From NCBI RefSeq assembly GCF_033568475.1, contig NC_133121.1, forward strand, positions 130,480,375-130,544,374: a DNA stretch of 64,000 bases. Direction: 5' to 3'. The stretch comes from Henckelia pumila (lineage: Eukaryota; Streptophyta; Magnoliopsida; Lamiales; Gesneriaceae). A program made the translations under genes and the position numbers. Below are positions 11,339 through 22,660 of the stretch, in pieces. Every line of letters begins with the position of its first letter. Positions within the stretch are counted from its first letter, which is position 1. Under the pieces are notes generated by a model. It saw only the letters and a list, made by a program, of their open reading frames with translations. It made no database searches and had not been told where the DNA came from.

Positions 11339-12556
11339 TCAAGTCTTTTCTTTTGCCATGAACTCTATTCCTTTTTCAAGGCGTTTCCATGGTTTATGGT
11401 CCTCCAGAAACTCTAGGCTAAGAATGAGCTGATCCACTTCTTTTCCTGGAATTCCACAGATTTGAACTTTCAATTCTCCAATATTTATCAATCCTTGGTA
11501 AGTTCCTTTTTTCTGTTGTTCCAAATAGTAAATCGAGTTATAAGGGAACTGGTTCCAATGACTTGTAATTTCGAATACTATTTTTACTTCTTTCCATCCT
11601 TCTGGAGATCTAAGTTTTTCTATTATAGAAAACTCTTTTTCTTCTGGTGGAATTTCTTGAATAGGAGATTTGTCACATCTCCTACTTGTCATTCGGTTTC
11701 CTTGGAAAGATAACCTTCGAGGTTCTATTTTAAGGTCTCTGTATAGAACCGGTCTGTCTTGAATTTGAATGTCTGTTTCCTGAATTAAAGGAAACTCGAT
11801 TCTTTCTGGGTATATCGCATGAGCAACTTTCCCAAAGATCTCTGGAATTTCAATGAACTCATTTCTAATAAATAATTCAGAATGGTGAGTATTAGAAAGA
11901 GCATATGAAATTTGATATGCAATAGAATATGGCCTATTGCCTTCCTTCATTAGTCTTTTTTCCTTGAAGTTTTGATGCAACGTCAAGGCTCGACTAAAGT
12001 CCCTGTCAGCTAAATTGTAGGCTATTCTTGGATAAATAACTCCTACAATTTTTTCTACACAAAGATTTCCTGAGATAGTACCCAGGACAACATCTTGAAT
12101 ATTTCCCATTCTTTTATCGCATACTACGATATCTATAGGTGAATCTATTCCTTCTTTAAAATTTTCCTTAATCATTATTTGGATTGCTCCAATATGAATC
12201 CAAGACATCGTCCTTGCTACCTTACTTTTCAACTTTTGCAATTCCTCTCTTATTTATTCAAAAGGAATTAACCGCATCTCTATTTGATTACTTGTTAACT
12301 CCATGGGGATTGCCATTTCCCTTCTGGATACTTTGTAAATCAAATTATGTCTTCTTTGTCTAAGCCTTAGGTTACCTAAGACTCTTTCTACTTGTCCTGC
12401 CGAAAATCCCTGGTACTTTTGTAACGTTGAATTTTCTCTCATAATCCTTTGGACCATATTATGAGATATCGTGGTTTGGCTAAAGAATCCAGCCAAACTT
12501 TCATGTGTTTCCTGCCGAAACACTTCTTCTTTATTTTGATTCTGATTCTGATTCAT
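11339..12556 (-). pseudogene. Caulimovirid movement protein (30K superfamily)
   Basis: The proposed ATG at 12556 overlaps the coat protein stop by 26 nt in another frame. About 405 codons long, it has an in-frame TAA at 12256-12254, roughly 100 codons in. Downstream the sequence SWIHIGAIQIMIKENF followed by LADRDFSRALTLHQ carries the beta-strand core and the conserved aspartate typical of 30K movement proteins of Caulimoviridae, which move virus through plasmodesmata. The Gln/Asn-rich start is unusual. An upstream in-frame ATG at 12625 is possible but lies inside the coat protein gene. Confidence 0.85.
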
Positions 12557-13931
12557 CCTCAGAATCTTCTTGACTAAACAATATCTTTTCTTCGTATATG
12601 CTTTCATCTGAGGGGATATCCTCAAATTGATATATTTGGACTAGATCTTGAAAGAAGACCGCATCATCTATATCTGGTGTTGCTTCAAAGAGTTTAACTC
12701 TTTTTTTCTCGTTTTCTGGACAATTTGTAGATATATGTCCTCTTGCTCCACATGTCCAGCAGTTGCAATCCTTGAAACTTTCACTTGCTCTTGTATGAGT
12801 TCTTCTGAAAGTTCTTATTGATGGTGTTCTTCCCCTGCTTTGTGATGAGCTTGTTACTGAGGATGTTCTTGTAGGTCCACTTCTTCTTCCTGATCTATAA
12901 GATCTAGACTTTTGTTTGGACCAAAATATTCTTGGTTTCCAAGAACTTCTCATTCTTTTATTATAGGGATTATTTTTGAATTTCTTCCTTTTAAATCCCT
13001 GTGATCTGTTTCCAATGATCGTTGGAAGATCATTTTCTCTACAACATAAAGGTGTACGTTTATCTATACCCCTTATTTTCTTGTAATTCTTCTGTAATGC
13101 TGCCATATGGCACCATTCTGCCAATTTTCCTTTCAAAAAGGACGCGCGTCTTGCCAATATATCAAGATGACCTGGAACGTATTCTTTAATCAGCATTTCT
13201 CTCCAGGGACTTGGCATTTTTGCGAAAAATAGCTGAATAGCTACATTTTCCTCGACTCCTGAATTCTATCTGTATTTGGTGAATAACATAATGTATTCAT
13301 CAACTAAACAGATATCATGTAACTCGAGGCTATACAGAGCTTGAGTATATCTTCTCTTTTTCTCTGCATCTTGATTATTGAAATAGTCTGCCCCTATGAA
13401 TTGTGCTTTAAATAGGGTGACCATTCTTTCTCCAATCTCGCTGAGGGATTCTCCTGCTAAGATTGATTCCTTCGTATCTGGCATAGTCATCTCCCATGCA
13501 ATCTTGACAGATCCCATTAGACTCATTTCTATAAGTTTAATGAATCCTTCTTTATTGAGATCTAATGTCCCTGTTGCAATTCTCATAGCTGACGTCTAAT
13601 CATCTATAAGATCTTCTCTGTTTTTGAAGTCCAAAACATCAAGGTTTAACATAACCCCGTAAGGATGTATTGGATCTAAAACAGTTTTTCCGTAAGGAGT
13701 TTGATGGAGTGAGATTTTACTCCTTCTTGATCTGGTTCCTGCTGGATGTGAATTTTCTCCAACCTGGAACTCAGTATGTGGTTCTTCTGTTTTAACCACA
13801 TATCTTGGGGGATTCCCTATGGGTTGTTCACCCTCAGGGAAATTCATTTTTAGATCTACTACTTTGAGATTCGCAAAAGAATCCGCAAGATCTTGTAGAT
13901 CCTCGAGATTTAATCTTTCTAAAGTAGTCAT
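12531..13931 (-). pseudogene. Caulimovirid coat protein with zinc knuckle, two in-frame stops
   Basis: The reading frame from ATG 13931 to TAA 12531 spans 467 codons. TAG codons at 13598-13596 and 13268-13266 interrupt it, while the pieces on either side stay in the same frame. Features in order are an acidic N-terminus, a helical capsid core (FIKLIEMSLMGSVKIAWE and related), a basic Arg/Ser-rich segment, the CxCx2Cx4Hx4C knuckle (CWTCGARGH) near 12740, and a very acidic Ser/Asp/Glu tail. This layout is the standard caulimovirid coat protein. Its start shares one base with the preceding ORF stop (TGATG). Confidence 0.87.
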
Positions 13932-14302
13932 CAGATAGTGTTTTTCTCTAATACTGCTTTTATAAGATTAATCATCCTTTCATCATCAGTTAAAGGTTTT
14001 TGAACCATTTTGGTTTTACCTTTCTGATATAACAAAGGTTCAGTACCAAACGAGAGTGGTAACCTTCCTCCTGTATTTCCTTTTCTAGAACCAAAAGTAT
14101 GTTCTAGATTTATGATTTTATTTTGAAGATCCTTTAGAGTTCCAAGAATTGCTTCTTGTTTCTTAAGGATTTCTTCAATTTGCCGAGGTATTTCATACAG
14201 CTGATTGTTGTAATATTGTACCGTCTTTTGAATTTCTCTAAGATCTCCGGAGAGTTTAGAGGAATCTGGGGTAATCTCTAAAAATTTAGAGTTAGAGATC
14301 AT
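13931..14302 (-). pseudogene. VAP-like coiled-coil caulimovirid ORF, 123 aa
   Basis: This is an intact ORF starting at ATG 14302, which overlaps the upstream ORF by 11 nt. The middle has heptad-like spacing (QIEEILKKQEAILGTL, then LQNKIINLEH) predicting a coiled coil. The C-terminus is Lys/Arg-containing and could bind nucleic acid or capsid. Length and layout resemble virion-associated proteins of caulimovirids, but there is no diagnostic motif. Confidence 0.6.
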
Positions 14303-14435
14303 CTTTCTTACTCCCTTCAAAATTAAGAGCATTAATCACAACCTGTTGTAAGTAATCTATTATGAGTAGATTAACTTGTTTATAGGATTTTATATGAATA
14401 AAATCCTCTTGATTCAAACTTTCGTTTGAAGTCAT
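14292..14435 (-). pseudogene. Short first caulimovirid ORF, 47 aa
   Basis: It runs from ATG 14435 to TAA at 14294-14292, about 80 nt downstream of the primer site. It begins MTSNESLNQEDF and has no recognised domain. Its stop overlaps the start of the next ORF, like the other viral ORF junctions. A short first ORF in this place is common in the family. Confidence 0.5.
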
Positions 14436-14514
14436 CTTTTGTAGAAAATTTTCTCTTCAACAAAGAAAAGTATGAATTAACGAATAATATAAAGTCTGAA
14501 TAATTAACCTAAAA

Positions 14515-14525
14515 CTCTGATACCA
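14515..14525 (-). promoter_or_regulatory. Caulimovirid Met-tRNA primer site
   Basis: Minus-strand TGGTATCAGAG, the conventional position 1 of caulimovirid genomes, lies just upstream of the first ORF. A possible TATA (TATAAATCC, minus, near 14675-14684) lies about 155 bp upstream; whether it is the viral promoter is uncertain. Confidence 0.7.
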
Positions 14526-15383
14526 TTTTTGCGGATGATTCAAGTACCATAATTGAGCACAAAAATAGCATAAATGAAGTACATAAATGCATAAATTGGG
14601 TACAAGAATTAAACATTGGATTTGACCAAGTTTGGTGGTCCTAGGGAGTTTTAAGAAAGAATTTTTATTGTAGGGATTTATAAAAAAGCTAGGTTTGGGT
14701 TTAGGAATTTATTGACAATACACTCTTATAATAATAGTTACCAAAAAAAGACCAGAAATGACCCTAATATATTTGCACAGATTATAAAAATAAAAATAAA
14801 TATATGGGTTATATGCTGATAAATAATAGCATTAAGTCATTAACTAACAAACCACCCATGCAATAATTCACGTGTGCGAATTTTTAGCATAACTGATTAT
14901 TTTTAAAAATGTTTAAATTATTAATTATTTTTTAGAACATTTAAATTATTAATTGTATACGGTGAACAAATCGTTTAGTTATTCTTAGAATTTAATAAAA
15001 TAAGTTTCAAAATATCTTTTCATTGAATGAAAATAAATAATATTTTTGTTTATCTATTAAAAAATGACTAGTTATTATAAGAGGTTGATGCATTATTAGT
15101 AACTAGTACTTGGGAACATGTGTTGCGTGCTTATGCAATATATTTTTTTAAATAAAAAAAATCAAGAACAATTTTGAAATTTTTTTTTTATAAATAAATG
15201 AATTAATTTTTTAAACTTGTTATTTTCGTAAATAAGTAGTTATCAATGGATAAAATAAAATGACATTTGATAATTAAATATATACTAATAGTAAAATAAA
15301 GAGAAGTTGCACATACGTACCAACTTCTCAAATATTAATAAAATAGAACAGATTATTAGTAATTAGAGATTAGAGATAATTTA
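14526..15383. other. AT-rich intergenic DNA
   Basis: No gene seen. The first 150-200 bp next to the viral primer site may be remaining viral intergenic region. The rest is low-complexity AT-rich sequence without recognisable repeats. Confidence 0.5.
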
Positions 15384-15430
15384 ACAATAACAATAACAAT
15401 AACAATAACAATAACAATAACAACAACAAC

Positions 15431-15492
<62 letters not shown>

Positions 15493-15524
15493 GTAGAAAT
15501 GATTTGTTTATTTTTTCAATTATC

Positions 15525-15581
<57 letters not shown>

Positions 15582-15616
15582 GTAGAAATGATTTGTTTAT
15601 TTTTTCAATTATCTAA
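15384..15616. repeat. (ACAATA)/(AAT)n microsatellites with a tandem duplication
   Basis: An AACAAT tract leads into (AAT)n to about 15490. A 40-bp unique piece (ATAGTAGAAATGATTTG...) follows, then a second (AAT)n tract and a second copy of the same unique piece ending near 15616. Confidence 0.85.
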
Positions 15617-15864
15617 AATTTATTCTCCCAAATACCGACGTCTCTTTTTGACCAAGACGCTCTGAATGTTTCTACCTTTTACTGAGAATGGAATAGAAAA
15701 GTAACAAAGGTGTCTTTATTATAATTTTTTAAAAAAATAACACAAAAACTCAATAAAGAGGGGTTTTAGAAAGATTGATAAATCAAAAAGATTTTTAAAA
15801 TTATTACCTTTTACTGCTTAACCTTGTTGGCAATTTAATTTTCTTACATTAATTGGTTAGAGTC

Positions 15865-15912
<48 letters not shown>

Positions 15913-16700
15913 CTGGTTAGAGTCATGCTTACATTATCATTCATTCTTATTTTCATACTGCAAAATTCAGGTATATTTTTTTTATGACATGGAAATCCGC
16001 AACCGCTATCTTTTGATGCGTATTGGGTAAACCCTCGGACTAATACAACAACTTGCAAACTACGTTAGTTAGGTAAACTACACTAGACAAGCCCTGTGTG
16101 ACACGCTAATCCAAGAAAGTGTTGGTAGGAAAAATTGATTTCTGACATCTGACCAATACTTCACCACTCTACCAACTTAGACACCTCTTGGAGACAAAAA
16201 AATCGGGTATATTGAAAACATAAACACAAGAAACAAATCGAAAAACGAAAACTAAAAATTATCGATTATTTCCTAGTCGGAAATGCAAAATTGCGATTTA
16301 ATGTAATACGGTTATGCAATAATTTAATGTATTAAATCGATTAATTATGTGTATCTGATCAGCTAAATAAACAAATATGATATATCGAATATCTGACTCG
16401 TTCTTCAAGCTTCGAACAATATCAGAAACAACATTTTTGTTCCTTAGAGTTGCCTGAATATCACTTGAATACAAAATCAACTATTGACTAAAGGACCTAC
16501 AAAATAATTATCGAGATTTTTTGTTTTCCAAACAAATGAATATTTAATGAAAATCAAATCAGATCGTATCCAGAATTAATTTTTTCTTTGGAGAATTTAC
16601 CTCATCATTATAACTTTCATAAAAAAAATAAATAATAAAAACCCTTCAAAATTAACAAGAAAAGCTTATAAAAAATTAAAATACATAGTGCGCATACATA
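15617..16700. other. Intergenic DNA with a 41-T run
   Basis: No gene seen. T(41) occupies 15869-15909 and is flanked on both sides by copies of TGGTTAGAGTCAT. Around 15660-16560 the sequence is plain AT-rich intergenic DNA. Short ORFs here look accidental. Confidence 0.6.
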
Positions 16701-16881
16701 AATATTAATAATTGCATATGATTTTTCTAGAAGTATCATTATGTAGTGGCAGGCTCAAGTGTGATGTTCTTCCTCCTCCGCCACTCTTTGAACTGCGCGC
16801 CGCTCCTGCTCCGCCGCCACGCGCCGCTCCTACTGCTTTGAGTAACTTATTTCTCCGATCGGATAAGATTTGGTTCGAGTC

Positions 16882-19800
16882 ATGGGTTGCAGGGCGTCGA
16901 AGCTCGACAACGAGGACACCGTGCGGCGGTGCAAAGAGCGGCGCCGCCTGATAAAGGAGTCTGTTTACGCCCGCCACCAACTGGCCGCAGCTCACTCGGA
17001 TTACTGCCGGTACCTTCGCTTAACTGGCTCAGCCCTCGTCGCCTTCGCCTCCGGTGAACCACTCTCCGTCTCCCACCATACCCCCGCCGTCCTCCTCCGC
17101 AACCCTTCTGCCGCCGCCTCCTCCTCCTCCACCGTTAAACCCCCACCCTTCATACCACCGGCTAATGATCACATCCCATCCCCATCTGCTTCACCCTCTT
17201 CCCGCCCTCCTCCATCACCTCCCTTGTCCACGACCTCTTCGCACCACCACCAACCGCAGCCACCGCTGCCGCGCCGGAAAAAGAATATTAAACTACCCCA
17301 CATCCTTTCCGACTCAAGCTTTTCATCCTCTCCACCACACCTCAATAATTTCACTTATAACGCCGCCGTACATTCGACTTACTCAACGACACCTTCACAG
17401 ACCTCTTCTGTATGGAATTGGGATAATTTTTACCCTCCCCCCTCCCCTCCAGACTCCGAACACTTCAACCAACTCAAAAACAGTAAGAGAACCGCAGGCC
17501 GGATTGGGGAGGACCATTCCGATGATGATCATCATCAATATACCGATGATGATAAAGATTCAAGCTTTACTCGTGATCACAATCAGAGACCTTTCGGCAT
17601 CGATGAAAACAAACACTTTGATGACAGGGGATCAGATTACTCGTCCAATTCGCGATATACATACAATAGTTCTGCAAAACATCATACGAGACAAGGTCCC
17701 TTGCATAGGAGGAAAGAAGAGGAGGAAGAAACTGAGAGAGAGGAGGTGCAATGCAGTGAATGGGAAGATCATGATCATTATAGTAGCACAAGTAGCTCAT
17801 CTGACGAGGATGTTGAGGAAGATTTGAAGTCAAGATCTGATCTCGGGTCTCGTTCAAATTTTGGCTCGGTTAAGAGTGAGGCTGTTGCTGCAAATGTGGA
17901 GAATTCCCATGTGAATGTGAACTCTAAGTTCACTAGTAAATTGGAAAAGCTTTCGTTGGAGGATGATGGGAAGTCTTCTGTTAGTTGGCGAAACGGAAAC
18001 AAAGAAGGGACGAATTCTGATCGTAGGATTGTGGTGAGGCACAAAGATTTAGCAGAGATTGCAGCGGCTATCAAGGAATATTTCGATAAGGCTGCTGCTT
18101 CTGGAGAGCAGCTCTCTGAGATACTCGAGACCGGGAGAGCTCAGCTTGATCGTAGCTTCAAACAACTAAAAAGTAAGTATAGCTATTGCCCATTGGATTC
18201 TTGAACCAAAATTTCCTTTTTCTTTTTAGTATATGTAATTCTCAAGTGATTGTTCTGTTTCTTGAATTGAAATCCAGCCGATCGAATCAATGCTATTCTC
18301 GTCAGATTCTAATTTCTCCCAAAACTGCTGTCTTTTTCCCAGTAGTAGTATTTGGGATGAGTTATCATTTGGACCTTGAGTTGATCTCACCAGTCATTGC
18401 CAAATGTTTCACATATATCTTTGAATCACTATTGTGGGATGTACTAGGTAGTTGCTTCTTGGTTCAAATTTAATTGTTTTTGTTTCCTCTTACAGAAACA
18501 GTCTATCATTCTAGTGGAATATTGAGTAATCTGAGTTCAAGCTGGACTTCGAAGCCTCCACTGGCAGTAAAATACCGGTTCGAACCCAATTCAATAGACC
18601 AATCTGGTGGTCCAAAGAGTATCTGCTCCACCTTGGAACGGCTCTTGGCTTGGGAAAAGAAATTATATCAAGAAGTGAAGGTAATGGATCTGAATCTCAA
18701 TATGAACCACTTTTAACTAATCCTCACTGAAGTTTCACATTTTTTGTTTTGTCTAAATTTAAGTTTGGATTTTGCTCTGTTGTTTCATAGTCAGACGCCA
18801 CGGCTGACAATTCATAAAGTGATCCCTTTTCTTGATTGCATTTCTAGTAATGAAATGACAAAACCGTGCCTTGAAAAAGCTGGGGGAAAGATTGCATAGA
18901 CTTGGAACATGTATTATTTTAGTGGGTGGTGGTGCTGGTGGTGCCGTATCTGTTGTCTTAGCTAATCGATAAACCTTTGTATGAAATGACAAAAATACCC
19001 TGAATTCTATATGTTCGAGTGATAAGGACAGCCTGGAATTATCTTTAGGATTTCAACTTGGAACATGACGTGTGGGTCTGCTTCCAAAAGACTTGTCTTT
19101 TAGTTTCCAGCTGGTGTTGCCTGTCGCACCAAAAAAAAAAAGGATCATAATGAAATTTCTTGACTTGAGAAAATCTCACTTACCACATATTCATCACTTG
19201 GAAGGTGACCCGATTAACATTAAATCATGTAATTTGGAACTTGAACATGGGTCCTTTTTTAGGTCATTTTGTAGGTTCCAGTGTAGCACCAAAGTTGTAA
19301 TATTGTTCTACAGTGTGTTTTCTGTATTTCTGCAATCCTCGAGTATGTTAAGCATGAATCAGTTAAATTTCCAAATGTTTGCCAAGATATGTACCTGAAT
19401 ACTTATGGATATATTGGCGTGTGCTGACTGTGGATAATCTAGGCTAGAGAAGGGGTAAAAATCGAGCATGAGAAAAAGTTGTCAGTGCTTCAAAGTCAGG
19501 AGTACCGAGGGGGAGAGGAAGCCAAGTTGGACAAGACAAAGGCGTCGATAAAGAGGCTGCAATCACTAATCTTTGTTACATCTCAGGCCGTTTCGACCAC
19601 GTCCGCTGCTACCGTCACTTTACGAGACTCTGACCTTGTCCCTCAGCTTGTTGAACTTTGTCACGGGTATGTATTGCCACCTCGTGCATTAGAAACCAGG
19701 TGTTTCAGTTGTGTCGTAGTCCACTAATGATCATCAGTACTTACGAAAGCCATCTTGGTTCTGAATAGAGCCAAACGAGATGTTAAACGAATTTTTTGAT

Positions 19801-20659
19801 AAGTTTATCGGTTATCACTTATTACATGTCCTGGTAAAATGTGAATCAATTCCTGAAATTTCCAGGCATTTTTTGTAGGTTCATGTATATGTGGAGATCT
19901 ATGAATCAGTATCATGCAATCCAGAACGACATAGTGCAACAAGTTCGTGGCCTAGTTAACCGAACAACCAAAGGTGAATCAACGTCCGACCTGCACAAGC
20001 AGGCGACACGTGATCTTGAATCGGCTGTATCAGCTTGGCATTCCAGTTTCTGTTGCCTGATAAAGTTCCAGCGTGATTTCATTTGCTCTCTTCATGGTTG
20101 GTTTAGACTAACCCTCATCCCCGTACACACCGAGGGAAATAATAGGGAGCTACCAGAGGTTTTTGCCTTCTTCGATGAGTGGAAACTTGCACTCGACCGA
20201 ATCCCAGATACAGTTGCATCCGAAGCCATCAAAAGCTTCATCAACGTGGTTCGTTCAATATCCCTGAAACAAATAGAGGAGCTAAAGATCAAGAAACGCA
20301 CAGAGTATGCTTCGAAGGAGCTCGAGAAAAAGGCTTCCTCGCTCAGAAACATAGAAAGAAAATACTACCACTCTTACTCAATGGTTGGCATAGGACTTCC
20401 CGATACAGGACCAGATAACGGACACATTTTGGATGCCCGGGACCCCCTGGCTGATAAAAAAGCAGAACTCGCGACTTGCCAGAGACGTGTTGAAGACGAG
20501 ATGCTTAAACACTCCAAGGCAATGGAGGTGACCCGAGCAATGACACTGAACAACATTCAAACAGGGTTGCCTGGAGTTTTTCAAGCCATGACTAGTTTTT
20601 CTTCTTTGATCACCGAATCCCTCGAGATGGTTTGCACCCGTTCCTATGCCATTAAGTAA
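16882..20659 (+). CDS. DUF630/DUF632 domain protein (NRG2/REL2-like), 826 aa, four exons
   Basis: Exons are 16882-18172, 18496-18680, 19443-19666 and 19879-20659, all with GT-AG borders and matching phases, giving 2481 nt ending in TAA. The start [12 protein letters not shown] with [10 protein letters not shown] and [12 protein letters not shown] is the DUF630 signature; MGC suggests N-myristoylation and Cys-3 acylation, so membrane attachment is likely. Residues 60-200 are Pro/Ser-rich and 200-350 acidic and disordered. From about 383 ([16 protein letters not shown]) to near 690 lies DUF632, helical and coiled-coil, including [16 protein letters not shown] and [11 protein letters not shown]. 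Relatives include Arabidopsis NRG2 (nitrate signalling) and rice REL2 (leaf shape). Which paralogue this is, and so its job, cannot be told here. Confidence 0.93.
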
Positions 20660-20735
20660 AGCTTTTTCTGATGCTAATTTTTTCCCCCTTTCTCCTAATG
20701 GGGTTGGTTACATGACTTGTTTGTTTTATATATTA

Positions 20736-20792
<57 letters not shown>
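20736..20792. repeat. (ATT)n microsatellite
   Basis: An uninterrupted ATT run in the likely 3' UTR or just downstream of the DUF630/632 gene, about 80 bp past its stop. Confidence 0.9.
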
Positions 20793-20797
<5 letters not shown>

Positions 20798-21916
20798 AAT
20801 ATGTAAATATATGGAATTTTGCAGCTGTATTCACCCCATTTTGCTTTGTGGGGATGATATCTGTGTATAAGAAAGCGCTAGTATCAATATTGTATCAGAC
20901 GAATAAATCGATCCCCCCATGCATGTCTCCTTTATCTTCCCCCTTTTGCCATTCCCGTAACTAGTTCTTGTACTTTGAAATATTTACCCGATCAGCATCT
21001 GTGGTGATCCCTAGCTAGCCGTTAATTTTTCGCATTTTTCTTTAATTAATTTAAGGAAACATTCCACTTTTACACCATCTTTCTATCTTCGAAAAATGAA
21101 CATCGTGTTATTTCTGCAAGAGGGAACAATTCATGCTACCCTTGAGGTTCGTAGCTGTCCCAACATAATTTGGATGCAGGCTGTCTTCAGAAAATTAGAG
21201 GTCCTAGGTTAATTTAAGGTCTATATAATTTTTTTATTAAATAAAAAAATATTACAAACAAACTGGTAATAAAATAAACATAATGATCGCTAATATAATT
21301 TAATAAATTTATTGTTTTTTTTGAACTTCTAGATTTAAATTTTTTTTTACCCATCATAATTCACAATGCAAATCTAACAAAACAAATACAAAAAATAATT
21401 TAAATAATAACAAAGTTTGGTTTTGTTAGATTTGCATTGTGAATTATGATTGATACGAGATTTAATATAAACACAACATAAAAAGTATTTTAGATTGGAA
21501 TAAAAGATTAAAAACTTCTTTTATTTACTGTCAAATTTTTCAACAAGAAAGAACCAATACTATAATAACTTATAATAATAAAAAATTCAAAATTCTTGCA
21601 ACTAAAAATAATGACATAAACAATTGTATCAAAAGATAAAAAAAAGCTAAAACTAAAAAAAATGTATAATACAAACTTAGTAAGAATCATCGTACTAAGG
21701 AAACATAAACAATTTATATTTGTTACAAAAAAGCTAACAAAACAAATATGAATTATAATTTTAATACTAAAATATGCAAGGAATTAAAATCCCGAAAACC
21801 AAAGTCAAGAAAATCAAATAATTAAAAACCAAACAAAATTACCAACATACTATTGACATGAAAGTGGGAAAGAAGGAATGGAAGCCGATAGCCACCACTT
21901 CTAGTCGGGGTCCTGA
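20793..21916. other. Intergenic DNA with one 31-bp inverted repeat
   Basis: It holds the remaining 3' UTR and AT-rich DNA. Perfect 31-bp inverted arms lie at 21353-21383 and 21420-21450 (around CACAATGCAAATCTAACA) with a 36-base spacer. No gene seen. Confidence 0.65.
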
Positions 21917-22122
21917 GATTTTCATTGAACCTTATCATTTAGAGGAAGGAAAAGTCGTAACAAGGCTTCCGTTGGTGAACCTGCGGAAAGATCATTGTCG
22001 AAACCTGCAAAGCAGACCCGCGAACATGTTTAAATACGCTGCTACCTCGAGACCCCAAGCGTGCCGCAAAGCCTCTTGGGGGTACCTAACCTCTCGGCGC
22101 GACAAGCGCCAAGAAAAACCAT
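21917..22122 (+). pseudogene. Dispersed nuclear rDNA fragment: 18S 3' end plus ITS1
   Basis: 21917-21996 matches the last 80 bases of plant 18S rRNA (TTCATTGAACCTTATCATTT, GTCGTAACAAGG, GATCATT) with several substitutions relative to the highly conserved sequence. The following ITS1 carries the plant-wide motif GGCGCGACAAGCGCCAAG at about 22096-22113. No 5.8S follows, so it is an isolated fragment, not a functional rDNA unit. The ORF crossing it is an artefact. Confidence 0.85.
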
Positions 22123-22143
22123 AATTTCGTTCTATTGATTGTG

Positions 22144-22180
22144 CCTCCCCCACCCCCTCCCCCTCCCCCTCCCCCTCCCC
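22144..22180. repeat. (CCCCCT)n tract
   Basis: A short C-rich hexamer run directly after the rDNA fragment; G-rich on the minus strand. Confidence 0.8.
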
Positions 22181-22629
22181 GCATCTTTGCGTTCTTGTTT
22201 TTGTGCTTTGCTTGAGATTGAGAATGAGCTTGAGTTTCTAGTATGACCTCGCATCCTCAAGTTGGTCGGTTAAATCATCGGGGATGTAGGTTCATGCTCA
22301 AGACTTTTATGTTCGTTCGCCTATGATATCTCGTGTTTTGGGCAATTGCTTGGATGCGTCCATGCGGGGGACACCTCGGTATTGCATAAATGTGCTTGGT
22401 ACTCCGACAAGGGTTACGACACTATAATTGACCCACTTTGAGCAACCTTACTCACTTGAATGGAGAAATTTATCGAAAAAAGAGCTTTGTATTCTATAAA
22501 GAGAGTTTTTCCCCCCTCTTGTACACAAAGAAAAGAAAGGATCGAAAACACAAAAATTAACTTTTCAAATTTTCTACAAAATATTTAGATATCCATGTCT
22601 TATCTAAATTTTGAATGAAAAAAATATAA

Positions 22630-22660
<31 letters not shown>

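Larger units (their letters stand above)
10210..14525 (-). other. Endogenous pararetrovirus (Caulimoviridae) relic, about 4.3 kb visible
   Basis: On the minus strand the order is Met-tRNA primer site, 47-aa ORF, coiled-coil VAP-like ORF, coat protein, movement protein, small 88-aa ORF, protease and the N-terminus of reverse transcriptase. The combination of a 30K-type movement protein, a coat protein with a CxCx2Cx4Hx4C knuckle and an aspartic protease/RT is specific to Caulimoviridae. I recall coat-before-movement order from cavemo- and solendoviruses; caulimo- and badnaviruses have movement first. The genus is therefore a tentative inference. There are four in-frame stops (13596, 13266, 12254, 10368) and no visible frameshift. 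Host DNA is assumed from about 14530 rightwards, but the true junction is not clear. Confidence 0.9.

Noticed and set aside
16705..17062. Overlapping ORFs on both strands at the start of the DUF630/632 gene
   Set aside because: They are shadows of the GC-rich first exon and its upstream region; only the MGCRASK frame matches a family.
21858..22124. 88-codon plus ORF
   Set aside because: It crosses the 18S-ITS1 rDNA fragment and is not protein-coding.
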